NCBI RefSeq assembly: GCF_013280495.1
Contig: NZ_JABSSX010000015.1
Coordinates: 1 to 63,890, forward strand
Source of the DNA: Brevibacterium permense
Lineage (GTDB): Bacteria > Actinomycetota > Actinomycetes > Actinomycetales > Brevibacteriaceae
Length of the DNA stretch: 63,890 nt
Direction of reading: 5' to 3'
This document shows positions 8,682 to 18,008 of this stretch, piece by piece. Below the pieces are notes generated by a model that did no database searches, was not told the origin of the DNA, and saw only the letters and a list, made by a program, of their open reading frames with translations. Position numbers and translations under genes: made by a program. Position 1 is the stretch's first letter. Every line of letters begins with the position of its first letter.

Positions 8682-11600
8682 ATGAACGACGAATCCGACG
8701 AGACGACACCGACCGCCGCCGAGGATCCGAAGGATCAGACCGCCGAGGACCAGGAGAGTCCCGAAGACGAGGCTCCGGACGCCGCCGCGACCTCGGATGC
8801 AAAGAGTTCCGAAACGACTGACTCAGCAGATTCTGCAGGCGTCGATGAACCCGATTCCAGCGAAGGGGATTCCACCGAGGAGACCGCTCGCTGGGCACCA
8901 CCGGAAGACGGCACGCCCACCACCGAGCAGACAGTCGACCCGTATGAGAACGCAGCCGAGAGCGACTCTGCGAACAGGGACCCTCAGCCCCATGAGGCGA
9001 GCGCAGCCCCGCAAGGCTCGGGCCCGTATTCTCAGACCGCCGGTCCATATGCCCAATGGCCCGGGTCGAATCAGCCCGGTCCCCATCAACCCGATCCATA
9101 CCAGCAGAGTGCCTACCCGCAAGGGGCCTATACGCAGGACTCTGGCCCCTCCCAGCAGGCGCCCTATCATCAGGTCCCTCACCAACAGGGACCCTACCCT
9201 CCCGGCCAATCCGGTCCTGTGCCCTACCCCGCGCCACGGGGCTACCCCGCGAATGCCCCGAAGTCGAAATTCGCCTCGGCGCTGGCTAAGGGAGCGACGT
9301 GGAAAACGGCCCTGATCCCGCCGGGGATCGCCCTCCTCGGCGGCATCATCGTCTCCATCATCCTCACCGTCATCCTCACGTCGATGTCGGAGTTCGACTC
9401 GCTGACCGAGGAGACCGGCCTCAACCTCGACAGCCTCAACTACGCCCTGCCGTTCATCCTCATGGCTCTGTCGCTGTTCGGTTCGGCGGCGCTGCGCCTG
9501 GACATCAACGCCCCTGACAGCTTCAACGCCCAACTGGGCATCTTCACCACCGGCGCACCTCTGGTGGTCACCATCGTCACCGTGGGCCTGCTGTGGTGGA
9601 TGACGAAATTGAGCGAACGCCGCTCCCCCGCGCCCAACCGGGTGTCCACGTGGATCCGCATCGGGGTCGCGACCCTGGCGATGACGCTCGTGCTCTTCCT
9701 CCTCCAGGTCATCTTCGCCGCCCGCGCCTCCGCCTTCGAGGAGGAAGGATCGTTCACCTTCAGCTTCTCGGCGGTCACCGCCCGATCATTCTTCCTGCCG
9801 CTGCTCGTCATCCTCATCACGAGCATCGCCGGTCGTGTCGCCGGGCATTTCAAGGGCACCGAGGCGATCGGTGCACCATTCCTGCGCTGGGCTGTTCCGC
9901 CTCTGCTGGTGACCTGGATCCACCTCGCCCTCAACGTGGCCGTGTTCTCGATCGTCGCGCTCTTCGTCCTGCCACTGTCCGTCGAGATGCCGGGACAGCT
10001 GGTGCCGCTGACGTTCGTGAATATGGGCCTCATCCTCACGTCGCTGACCCACCTCGGCGGAATCAGCGCGACCGCCCAGGGCGACTTTGGCTTGTACTCG
10101 GACACCTTCTCCGAGAGCCTCACCCTGTTCAGCCGCGAGGCTCCCGGGCCGCTGTGGCTGGGTCTGCTCGTCGTCGTGGCCGCCGTACTGATCGCAACGA
10201 TCGTCGCCACCGTCACCCGGCGTCCGGCCTGGACCGTGATCGAGCAGGACAAGCAGCAGTGGTCGAGCGCGTGGAAGCTGCCGGTGGCGTTCTGCTTCGT
10301 CTGGGGTCTGCTGTCGCTGCTGGCCATCCCCGCGAACCTGTCGATGTCCGGGTCCGCCGAGGCGGCCATGTTCTTCGGCGGTTCCGGTGCGGCCCGTGCG
10401 GGGATCGGCCCCTTGGCCTGGACGTTCCTCATCTTCGCCCTCTGGGGCGGGATCATCGAGGTGCTTTCACGCACCCTCGGCCCACGTCTGGCCCTCACCT
10501 TCCCGGCCGTGGCACGGATCGCCGCCGGACGGACCGTGCACCCGCACTGGGGTCCGTACCTGGGCATGAGCGAACCGCAGTTCGCGTTCGTCCATCCCGA
10601 TCTGGCTCACGCGGCCACTCCGACGCCGCCGCCGGTCGCTCCAGGACCCGGCGAAGTCGGACCACACGGGGCCGGTGGGTTCGGACCGCAGGGGCCTGCC
10701 GGCCATCAGGGTCCGCCCGCATCGTCGACGGCGTTCGGCTCGCAGGGACAGACGGAGGGCCAGCCCGGCGGCCAACCAGCCGGTGCGCCGCATGGTCCAC
10801 AGCAGTTCTCCGCGCCGGTCGGTCCGCAGCATCCGACCCCGTCCGACCAGCAGCTTTATGCCTATTCGCAGGGTGCCGCCGGACAGCAGTCGTACTCGGC
10901 TCCGCAGGGAATGTACGCCGCGCAGCCGTACGCAGGCCCGGCCCAACCCTTCGACAAGAAGAAGGCGAAGCTCGTCTCGGTCGTCGCCGGAGGCGCCGTC
11001 CTCCTCCTCGTGGCCGCGCTCATCGTCGTCACCCAGCTCAACGGGCACATGTTCGGCCCCGAGGCGACGGTGGAGAAGTACTTCGGGGAACTCTCCGACG
11101 GTGACGCCGAAGGCGCACTCAAGGTCGCCGACGTCGACGCCCCACAGGAGTCACGAACCCTGCTGACCAACGACGTCCTCGGCGGCTCCAAGGCACTGCC
11201 CGACGATGTCACCGTCGAGGATGCCGAGATCTCCGGAGACACAGCGACTGTCGCGGTCACCTACGATATCGGCGGTTCCAAAGGCAACAGCACGCTGACC
11301 CTGCACAAGGCGGGGAAGAAGGCGCTGTTCTTCGACGACTGGACGCTCAAGAGCCCCGACCTGCTCACTCTCACCGTCGACACTCCCGGCCTCAAGAAGG
11401 TCAAGGTCAACGGAATCGACGTCGACAGCGACGGGTCGACCCTGTCCCTGCCGGCCTTCCCCGGTCTCTACACGATCGACCTGGCCGAGAAGTCCGATCT
11501 CATCACCGCAGATGCGGTCGAGGTGCGGGCGTTCCTCGGCGATGACACGAACATGGAAGGTGAGGACACTCCGCTGCTCGCCGCCCAACCCTCGGACGCG

Positions 11601-12005
11601 TTCCGCACCGAGGTCGACAAGCAGGTCAAGACGCTCATCGACAGCTGCGCGAAGAAGTCCGTCGCGCAGCCCGACGGGTGCCCGTTCGGGTCGTCACTGG
11701 CCGAAAGCTATGACGCCTCGGGCCTGAAATGGTCGATCTCGTCGTATCCGACGGTGACCGTCGCCGATGACTCCATGGGTGCCGACCAGTATTCGAACCC
11801 CGAGCACGCGACCGGTCCGAACGGCGGTCCGGCGTGGCTGATCTCCTCGGATACCTCCGGTGAGGCTCTCGTGACAGGCACCTGCGACATGTTCGACGAG
11901 TCCGAACCCTTCGATGACACCGTGACCTTCGATTTCAACGGCACGGCCGAGATCGTCGACGGCAAGATCGTCATCACTGTCAACGACGACCCCTGGGACT
12001 GGTGA
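8682..12005 (+). CDS. large polytopic membrane protein with Pro/Gln-rich segments and extracytoplasmic C-terminal domains
   Basis: This 1107-residue protein starts with about 200 acidic and then Pro/Gln/Tyr-rich residues, continues with about ten membrane helices (residues 210-600), and has a second Gly/Pro/Gln-rich linker (615-755). One more helix follows (KLVSVVAGGAVLLLVAALIV), then a roughly 320-residue extracytoplasmic region. That region begins EATVEKYFGELSDGDAEGAL, resembling NTF2-like or TcaA-like domains of cell-wall proteins. The start has GAGG about 11 bases upstream. It is long for one gene but unbroken. I do not recognise a full-length family; the function is unknown, likely at the cell envelope. 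Confidence 0.82.
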   Translation: MNDESDETTPTAAEDPKDQTAEDQESPEDEAPDAAATSDAKSSETTDSADSAGVDEPDSSEGDSTEETARWAPPEDGTPTTEQTVDPYENAAESDSANRDPQPHEASAAPQGSGPYSQTAGPYAQWPGSNQPGPHQPDPYQQSAYPQGAYTQDSGPSQQAPYHQVPHQQGPYPPGQSGPVPYPAPRGYPANAPKSKFASALAKGATWKTALIPPGIALLGGIIVSIILTVILTSMSEFDSLTEETGLNLDSLNYALPFILMALSLFGSAALRLDINAPDSFNAQLGIFTTGAPLVVTIVTVGLLWWMTKLSERRSPAPNRVSTWIRIGVATLAMTLVLFLLQVIFAARASAFEEEGSFTFSFSAVTARSFFLPLLVILITSIAGRVAGHFKGTEAIGAPFLRWAVPPLLVTWIHLALNVAVFSIVALFVLPLSVEMPGQLVPLTFVNMGLILTSLTHLGGISATAQGDFGLYSDTFSESLTLFSREAPGPLWLGLLVVVAAVLIATIVATVTRRPAWTVIEQDKQQWSSAWKLPVAFCFVWGLLSLLAIPANLSMSGSAEAAMFFGGSGAARAGIGPLAWTFLIFALWGGIIEVLSRTLGPRLALTFPAVARIAAGRTVHPHWGPYLGMSEPQFAFVHPDLAHAATPTPPPVAPGPGEVGPHGAGGFGPQGPAGHQGPPASSTAFGSQGQTEGQPGGQPAGAPHGPQQFSAPVGPQHPTPSDQQLYAYSQGAAGQQSYSAPQGMYAAQPYAGPAQPFDKKKAKLVSVVAGGAVLLLVAALIVVTQLNGHMFGPEATVEKYFGELSDGDAEGALKVADVDAPQESRTLLTNDVLGGSKALPDDVTVEDAEISGDTATVAVTYDIGGSKGNSTLTLHKAGKKALFFDDWTLKSPDLLTLTVDTPGLKKVKVNGIDVDSDGSTLSLPAFPGLYTIDLAEKSDLITADAVEVRAFLGDDTNMEGEDTPLLAAQPSDAFRTEVDKQVKTLIDSCAKKSVAQPDGCPFGSSLAESYDASGLKWSISSYPTVTVADDSMGADQYSNPEHATGPNGGPAWLISSDTSGEALVTGTCDMFDESEPFDDTVTFDFNGTAEIVDGKIVITVNDDPWDW

Positions 12006-12014
12006 CCGAGGCCG

Positions 12015-12040
12015 CGTGCCCCGGCCGCAGTCGGGGCACG
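12015..12040. terminator. bidirectional terminator hairpin
   Basis: A 9-bp perfect stem (CGTGCCCCG / CGGGGCACG) with an 8-base loop sits in the 39 bp between two convergent genes. No U-tract follows on either strand, as is common in high-G+C actinobacteria. Confidence 0.65.
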
Positions 12041-12044
12041 TCGT

Positions 12045-13400
12045 TCAGTCGACGAAGATCGCCGAGGCGGGGCTGCTGATCCGTTCGACGAGCCCCAGTC
12101 CTTCCTCGACGTAGGCGGCGCGTTCATCGCCGGGGACCATCGCCCCACCGGTGAGCCATACGAGGTGGACACCGGTCTGGGACTGAGCCGCCGGGTCGCC
12201 CATCCGCCACGGAATGGTCAGCCCGGCGGTTGCGGAAGGTTCGACATCGATGCCTTCGGTCTCGTGGAGGACGCCGACGCCTGCCCGGATGACCTCGTCG
12301 GGGACCGCGGCGAAGCCGGAGATGAGCGGCCCGATCGTCGGTCCGATGAAGCGTGAGGGGCGGGCGACCGCGAGTCCGTCGGCAGCGGTGGCTCCGGACA
12401 GCCCGATGTCCTGAACGGAGATGCCGCCGTACCGACCGGTGCGCACGCCAAGGAACATCGCCGGCGCCTGGCTCGGTTCGACAAAGATACAGCGCACCGC
12501 AGCGCCGAAGACCCGCTTGAGCCCGAAGGTCACTCCCCCGGGCCCGCCTCCGATTCCGCACGGCAGATAGACGGTGAGCGGACGATGTTCGTCGATGGTC
12601 ACTCCGGCGGCCGCGAACTGGCGCTCCAGCCGCAGAGCAGCCACCGAGTATCCGGCGAAGAGACTCACCGAGTCCTCGTCATCGACGAAGTGCGTGTTCG
12701 CGGCAGCCTCGGCCGAGGCGCGGCCGGCTTCGACGGCTTCGACGAAGTCGCCGGCATGTTCGATGACGTCGACCCCGTGGTCGCGCAGCATCGTCTTCTT
12801 CCATTCCCGGGCGTCGGCGGACATATGCACCGAGGCGGCGAAGCCGAGGCGAGCGCTCAGGATCCCGATCGACAGCCCGAGGTTGCCCGTCGAACCGACG
12901 ACGATGCGGTGGTTCGCGGCGATCTCACGAAACTCACGAGTCGAATAGGCGGCGGGGTCAAGAGCGTCGAGTCCGTGCTCAGCGGCGACAGCCTCGGCGA
13001 ATTCGAGCACCTCATGGAAGCCGCCGCGTGCCTTGATCGACCCGCTCACCGGCAGGGAGTCGTCGCGTTTGAGCCACAGCCGTCCGCCCAGCTCGGATCC
13101 GAACAGACCGTCGAGGCGATGCTGCGCCGCAGGCGCCGGAACCAGCGCCGATTCGATCAGTCCGCCGCTGACGTCTGGAAACGCCGATGCGAGCTCGGCC
13201 GGAACGGTCGCCGTCTCCGGGAAGGTCTCGGCGAACCATGGGGCGAAGCGGTCGAACCGGGCCGCCGCGGAATCCATCACGTCCCCGAGGTCGGGCAGGG
13301 CCGCCTCGGTGCCGGTGGAGCGGAGCCACGTGGTCGGGGCACCCGATGCCAGGGATCGGATGATCTCGTCGGTGCTGAGTTCGTCAGGCAGGTCGGTCAT
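12045..13400 (-). CDS. dsdA: D-serine ammonia-lyase
   Basis: This 451-residue PLP enzyme of fold type II is predicted to convert D-serine to pyruvate and ammonia. The PLP lysine is Lys123 in PVSGSIKARGGFHE, and the phosphate-binding glycine loop is CGIGGGPGG. Other family segments include KRDDSLP and VVGSTGNLGLSIGI. Its length matches DsdA (about 440) rather than short threonine dehydratases. It stands alone, convergent with the large membrane protein and divergent from the siderophore-interacting gene. No DsdX transporter or DsdC regulator is adjacent. Only a weak ribosome-binding site precedes the ATG. Confidence 0.9.
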   Translation of the reverse strand: MTDLPDELSTDEIIRSLASGAPTTWLRSTGTEAALPDLGDVMDSAAARFDRFAPWFAETFPETATVPAELASAFPDVSGGLIESALVPAPAAQHRLDGLFGSELGGRLWLKRDDSLPVSGSIKARGGFHEVLEFAEAVAAEHGLDALDPAAYSTREFREIAANHRIVVGSTGNLGLSIGILSARLGFAASVHMSADAREWKKTMLRDHGVDVIEHAGDFVEAVEAGRASAEAAANTHFVDDEDSVSLFAGYSVAALRLERQFAAAGVTIDEHRPLTVYLPCGIGGGPGGVTFGLKRVFGAAVRCIFVEPSQAPAMFLGVRTGRYGGISVQDIGLSGATAADGLAVARPSRFIGPTIGPLISGFAAVPDEVIRAGVGVLHETEGIDVEPSATAGLTIPWRMGDPAAQSQTGVHLVWLTGGAMVPGDERAAYVEEGLGLVERISSPASAIFVD

Positions 13401-13505
13401 GCACCGATCGTAGCCCGGCGGAGTGCGGGCCCCAGCTCTTGACGATCGTCCTCGTGGGGACGGAATTGGTGTGCCTGTGATGACGGCGAGATCGTCGTGA
13501 CATTA

Positions 13506-13548
13506 TTTGGGAAGGCTAGCCTTACTCAATTAGGATAGGGTAGCGTTG
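13506..13548 (+). promoter_or_regulatory. tandem DtxR/IdeR-type iron boxes
   Basis: Two 19-bp sites resemble the actinobacterial iron-box consensus TTAGGTTAGGCTAACCTAA. The first is TTTGGGAAGGCTAGCCTTA (13506-13524, 14 of 19 matching). The second is TTAGGATAGGGTAGCGTTG (13530-13548, 13 of 19). Their starts are 24 bp apart, so the sites lie on similar faces of the helix. They precede the siderophore-interacting gene by about 100 bp, so iron repression of that gene is likely. Confidence 0.7.
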
Positions 13549-13650
13549 CGGATGTTCCGCTATCCACGGCAGCTGCACATGCGAACAGAACGCGTCCCCC
13601 GCGGGGACGCCCTCACGGCCACATGGTCCTGGGGATGCGAAGGAGAATCA

Positions 13651-14664
13651 GTGTCACGAGCCCCCATCGGTGCCTTCGAAGCAGAGGTCCTCGCCGTCGA
13701 AGACCTCAGCCCGTCCTTCCGTCGGGTGACTTTCGGGGGTGCGGGACTCGAGGAATTCGGCCCGAACACCCACCCTCGTGATCTGCGGATCAAACTCGTC
13801 ATCCCTCCTCAGCGTGCCGCCTCGCCGCAGTTCGATCTGCCGGCATTCCTCACCGAGCAGGAAGCCGCTGGAGTGTCCTGGTACCAGGCCTGGCTGCAGG
13901 TCAGCCCCGAGGTGCGCGGCGCGATGCGCACCTACACCGTGCGCGAATGGGACGATGCCGAGCGCAGACTCGTCATCGACATGGTCCTCCACACCGATGA
14001 GCATGGTCACTCGGGCCCGGCGGCCGAGTGGGCCGAAGCCGCCGAGGTGGGGCACCGCCTCCATATCATCGGCCCTTCCCGTGCCTCGGAGACTCCGTGC
14101 GCCGGGATCGAGTTCGCCCCGGGAGATGCCCACCAGATCCTGCTCGCCGGCGACGAGACCGCCGTACCCGCCATCGCCTCGATCCTCGATTCGCTCAAGG
14201 ACAGCCAAGCCCGAGGCAAGGCCGTTCTCGAGGTCCCGAGCGCCGAGGACATCATCGACATGACCGCACCCACCGGCTTCGAGATCGAATGGCTGCCGCG
14301 CGGGAAGGCCGACTTCGGTCAGCTGCTCGAACCTGCCGTCCGCGAGGCGGTGCGTTCGGAGACCCGGATCCCCGTCGCAGCTGGAGCGGCAGAGTCGGCC
14401 GGCGGGCCGGATGTTCAGGTCCGGGAACTCGACGCTGTCAACATCGACGAAGAGATCCTCTGGGATGTTCCCGCGGCCCTCACCGAGGCGGCTCAGGGCA
14501 GTTCGAGTGCGACGGACAAGGACGACCGCCCCTTCTATGCCTGGATTGCCGGAGAGGCCGGACCGGTCAAGCGTCTGCGCCGCTACCTCGTCCAGGAAGT
14601 CGGGGTCGACCGCAAGCAGATCGCGTTCATGGGCTACTGGCGTCAGGGCAAGGCCGAGGGCTGA
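13651..14664 (+). CDS. siderophore-interacting protein (ViuB/SIP-type flavin ferric reductase)
   Basis: This 337-residue protein begins at a GTG preceded by AAGGAG six bases upstream; earlier in-frame starts lack a site. The FAD-binding barrel is seen in SFRRVTFGGAGLEEF and MRTYTVREWD, followed by the SIP C-terminal domain with GDETAVPAIASILDSL and a final FYAWIAGEAGPVKRLRRYLVQE. The family releases iron from ferric siderophores by reduction inside the cell. A stretch of about 60 residues between the two nucleotide-domain halves (around residues 230-295) looks longer than in many relatives. The double iron box upstream supports iron-starvation expression. Confidence 0.9.
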   Translation: MSRAPIGAFEAEVLAVEDLSPSFRRVTFGGAGLEEFGPNTHPRDLRIKLVIPPQRAASPQFDLPAFLTEQEAAGVSWYQAWLQVSPEVRGAMRTYTVREWDDAERRLVIDMVLHTDEHGHSGPAAEWAEAAEVGHRLHIIGPSRASETPCAGIEFAPGDAHQILLAGDETAVPAIASILDSLKDSQARGKAVLEVPSAEDIIDMTAPTGFEIEWLPRGKADFGQLLEPAVREAVRSETRIPVAAGAAESAGGPDVQVRELDAVNIDEEILWDVPAALTEAAQGSSSATDKDDRPFYAWIAGEAGPVKRLRRYLVQEVGVDRKQIAFMGYWRQGKAEG

Positions 14665-14817
14665 GTCCTCAGACCCGGTTCAGCTGAGCCTTCGCCGTCA
14701 GCACCCTCATCTGTGCCTTCGTCGTCGGCAGCATTGACTCCACCCCAAATCGAGCTTCGAGCACGAAAACAACGCGTGCGGGTCGGGTTCTGCCACTTGC
14801 CGACCGCCCGACTGCGC

Positions 14818-16254
14818 TCAGATCTCGGCGAGCATCTTGCCCGGGTTGAGGATGCCCAGCGGGTCGAGCGCGTTCTTCACGGCCAGCTGGATCCGTCGTG
14901 ATCCTTCGTCGAGTTCGTTCGGCAGCCAAGCGCGTTTGAGGAACCCGACCCCGTGTTCGCCGGTGATCGTGCCGCCGAGTTCGAGGCCGATGCGCATGAT
15001 CTCAGCGAACACCCCTTCGGCCTTCGCCGTCTCGGCGGCATCGCCGGAGTCGAAGAACACCGATGGGTGCATATTTCCGTCGCCGGCGTGCGCGACGAGG
15101 GCGATCTCGAGTCCGGACGATGACCGCAGCTCGGCCAGACGGTCACAGAATTCGGGCACGGCGGTGCGCGGCAGGCAGACATCGTCGAGCAGCTGCCCGC
15201 CGCCGTGGGCGTTGGCGAATTTCTCGTAGGCCGGCTGGATCATCCGCCGGGCGGTGATGAGAGCCGCGGAATCGCTCGGGTCGTCGGAGTACGCGACGTC
15301 GAGGGCACCGCAGCGTTGGGCCACCTCGGTGAAGGTCGACATCGCGGCCTCCGCATCGGTCGGGTTGTCGTCGACCTGCATGATGAGCATCGCCCCGGCA
15401 TCGCCGTCGAGGCCGAAGTCGCCGTAGTCGTTGAGCATGCGCAGGCTGGCTCCGTCGAGGAATTCGAACAGGCTCGGCACTCCGCCGCCGGCCATGAAGT
15501 CGGCGACGGTCTGCAGTCCGCTGCGCTCATCCGGGAAGGTCGCGATCGCAGTGAATGGTTCGGGCAGGGCGGGCACGAGGCGCAGCGTCGCTTCGACGAC
15601 GATGCCCAGGGTTCCTTCGGAGCCGATGAAGAGATGGCGCATATCGAGTCCGGCCACGCCTTTGGCCGTCTGCGGGCCGAGCGTGGTGATGGTCCCGTCG
15701 GCGAGGACGACTTTGAGTGAGCGCACGTAGTCCCTGGTCACACCGTATTTCACGCAGCAGAGTCCGCCGGCGTTCGTTGCGATGTTTCCACCGATCGATG
15801 ACAGTGCCACCGATCCGGGGTCCGGCGGGTAGGACAGTCCGAACGGGGCGAGGTGGTCCTTGAGGTCCTGGTTGATGATGCCCGGTTGGACGGTGACGAG
15901 ACGTTCTGCCTCGTTGACGGCCACGACGTCCTTCATCTTCGACACGTTGAGCAGGATCGCTCCCGGTGAGGCGTTCGCGCCTCCCGAGATCCCGGACCTC
16001 GCCCCCTGCGGGACGACCGGCACCCGATGTGCGCTGGCGAAGGCCATGACCTCTTGGACGTCTTCCGCCGAGGCGGCCCTGACCAGGGCGATCGCCCCCT
16101 CGCGAGGGCAGAACAGGGCTTCGTCGCTGGAGTGGGCGTCGATGACATCCGGGTCGGTTGTCAGCGCACCCGGGCTCAGTCGTGCGGCAAGATCATCGAG
16201 TGCCGCCGGGTCGAGGCTGGGGAAGTCGGGTGCGGTGGACGTCGGGGTCGTCAA
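14818..16254 (-). CDS. FAD-linked oxidase (GlcD / D-lactate dehydrogenase type)
   Basis: This 478-residue protein has the PCMH FAD-binding domain near its N-terminus, with VVPQGARSGISGGA and IGGNIATNAGGLCCVKYGVTRDYV. The C-terminal FAD-oxidase domain ends in GTITGEHGVGFLKRAWL. Such enzymes oxidise 2-hydroxy acids such as glycolate, D-lactate or D-2-hydroxyglutarate. The start is a TTG with GAGGAG six bases upstream. It follows an MFS transporter gene by 73 bp on the same strand, suggesting uptake and oxidation of a hydroxy acid. The exact substrate is not evident, and no GlcE/GlcF-like subunits are present. Confidence 0.87.
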   Translation of the reverse strand: MTTPTSTAPDFPSLDPAALDDLAARLSPGALTTDPDVIDAHSSDEALFCPREGAIALVRAASAEDVQEVMAFASAHRVPVVPQGARSGISGGANASPGAILLNVSKMKDVVAVNEAERLVTVQPGIINQDLKDHLAPFGLSYPPDPGSVALSSIGGNIATNAGGLCCVKYGVTRDYVRSLKVVLADGTITTLGPQTAKGVAGLDMRHLFIGSEGTLGIVVEATLRLVPALPEPFTAIATFPDERSGLQTVADFMAGGGVPSLFEFLDGASLRMLNDYGDFGLDGDAGAMLIMQVDDNPTDAEAAMSTFTEVAQRCGALDVAYSDDPSDSAALITARRMIQPAYEKFANAHGGGQLLDDVCLPRTAVPEFCDRLAELRSSSGLEIALVAHAGDGNMHPSVFFDSGDAAETAKAEGVFAEIMRIGLELGGTITGEHGVGFLKRAWLPNELDEGSRRIQLAVKNALDPLGILNPGKMLAEI

Positions 16255-16327
16255 TTCTGCTCCTCGGATCTGTGGGGCGAAGGCGGCGTTGGACCGCCTC
16301 GGCGAGGTGAAGTGACCGCGAGGGCCG

Positions 16328-17692
16328 TCACTTCAGCTTCACGTCCAGGTTATCGGGGGCGGGTGCGGCCCGGAGGATGAGGGTGACGATGCCGGCGGCG
16401 ACCATGGCCGCACCGACGACCCACATGCCGGCATTCTGGGTTCCGGTGAGGTCAGCCAGCCAGCCGGTGATGTAGGGGGCGAAGAAGCCCGCGGAGTTGC
16501 CGAGCGAGTTGATGAGCGCGAGTCCCGCGGCGGCACCGGCGCCGGCGAGGAAGGTCTGCGGCAGCGGCCAGAACGTCGGCAGGGCCGCGCAGATCGCCAT
16601 GCAGGTGATCGTCACGGCAATCATCGTGGTGAACGGCGAGGACAGGTAGAGGGCGATGGGGATCGCCACACCGCCGACGAACAGCGGGATGGCCACGTGC
16701 CACACACGCTCACCCGTGCGGTCGCCGTGCCGGGACCAGAAGTACATGGCTAGGGCGCCGAAGACATAGGGAATGGCCGTGATGAGGCCGATCTCGACGA
16801 TCGAGTACTCGACGCCGAAGGACTCCTGGAAGCCGGCGATGATCGTGGGCAAGAAGAAGCTCATGGCGTAGAGGCCGTAGACCATGCCGAAGTAGACGAA
16901 GGACAGGGCCCACACTCGGGGCTGCAGCAGGGACCGGCGGACCGGGTAGTGGAAGGTCTCTTCCTTGCTCTTCTCCTCGGCGTCCATCGTCGACTGCAGC
17001 CAGTTGCGCTCTTCGGCGCTCAGCCACTTCGCGTCCCGCGGGCGGTCGGTGAGGTAGAAGATGCACATGATGCCCAGGAGGACGGCGGGCACACCTTCGA
17101 TGACGAACATGAAGCGCCAGCCGGCGAAGTTCTCGAAGATCGTGTTGCCGCTGGAGATCAGCCACGACGACAGGGGCGAACCGACGACGCTGGACAGCGG
17201 GATGGCGAGCATGAACAGAGCCGTGGCCCGCGCGCGCATCGAGGTCGGGAACCAGTACGTGAGGTAGAGGATGATTCCGGGGAAGAATCCCGCCTCGGCG
17301 ACGCCGAGGAGGAACCGCAGCACGTAGAGCCAGCCGTGGTTGGGCACAAATGCCATGGCCGCGGCGACGATGCCCCAGCTGATGAGGATCCGGGCGAGCC
17401 AGATGCGGGCGCCGAACTTGTGCAGAGCAAGGTTCGAGGGCACTTCGAGGATGAGGTAGCCGAAGAAGAAGATGCCTGCAGCGAACCCGAACTGGGTCGC
17501 ATTCATCGCGAGGTCTTCGTTCATGCCGCCCGGTCCGGCGATGCCGATGTTCGTCCGGTCGAGGTAGTTGATGAAGTACATCGCGATGACGAACGGGATG
17601 AGACGGATGAGGACCTTGCGCAGGGTCCTCTTCTCCAGTGCCGAATCGGCAGGGGTCTGTCCGCTCACAGGCGGGCTCACCTCGGATGACAT
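16328..17692 (-). CDS. MFS transporter, anion:cation symporter-like
   Basis: This 454-residue protein has 12 predicted helices and opens with a motif typical of the ACS family (FVIAMYFINYLDRTNIGIAG). Members carry organic anions such as tartrate, phthalate or hexuronates. An AAGGAG site precedes the ATG. It is the first gene of a likely operon with the FAD-linked oxidase, so the cargo is probably a hydroxy-carboxylate. Confidence 0.86.
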   Translation of the reverse strand: MSSEVSPPVSGQTPADSALEKRTLRKVLIRLIPFVIAMYFINYLDRTNIGIAGPGGMNEDLAMNATQFGFAAGIFFFGYLILEVPSNLALHKFGARIWLARILISWGIVAAAMAFVPNHGWLYVLRFLLGVAEAGFFPGIILYLTYWFPTSMRARATALFMLAIPLSSVVGSPLSSWLISSGNTIFENFAGWRFMFVIEGVPAVLLGIMCIFYLTDRPRDAKWLSAEERNWLQSTMDAEEKSKEETFHYPVRRSLLQPRVWALSFVYFGMVYGLYAMSFFLPTIIAGFQESFGVEYSIVEIGLITAIPYVFGALAMYFWSRHGDRTGERVWHVAIPLFVGGVAIPIALYLSSPFTTMIAVTITCMAICAALPTFWPLPQTFLAGAGAAAGLALINSLGNSAGFFAPYITGWLADLTGTQNAGMWVVGAAMVAAGIVTLILRAAPAPDNLDVKLK

Positions 17693-18008
17693 GGGATCTC
17701 CTTCGATCAGGTCGGGCCACGGTGGTGGCGCGGGGATGCGCCGTGAACATGGTCGTCGGCGCGTGATGGCAACACATTACGACAGCGCGGGCGGCTGACC
17801 TAGCGTTCGCAGCAAAAGTACCGAATACCGGGACGGAGACTCCAATCGGCTCGTTCAAGCCGGTGCTCAGATGCCGAACCGTGCTCGACTCGACATCCGC
17901 GTTCAGCCTTGAACGACGTTTCGGTTGCCCGATCGCCGTCGGGCAGCTGGTCGGTACGATGAAGTCACTGAGGCGCGGATACCACTGCGAGGGGGCGACG
18001 TGCAGCCG
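17693..18008. other. 316-bp intergenic region with one copy of the 66-bp repeat
   Basis: The stretch between divergent genes holds no plausible gene. It contains the repeat copy at 17851-17916 and otherwise nothing I recognise. Confidence 0.6.
17851..17916. repeat. 66-bp intergenic palindromic repeat, copy A
   Basis: It begins TCGTTCAAGC and ends GCCTTGAACGA, inverted termini 66 bp apart. The interior includes CAGATGCCGAACCGTGC. Aligned with copies B and C, both ends and the interior GTGC are conserved. It lies between divergent genes. Confidence 0.68.

Noticed and set aside
9440..11104. Open frames of 375 and 503 codons within the 8682-12005 gene
   Set aside because: Arg/Pro/Gly-rich shadows without ribosome sites; the main frame has regular membrane helices.
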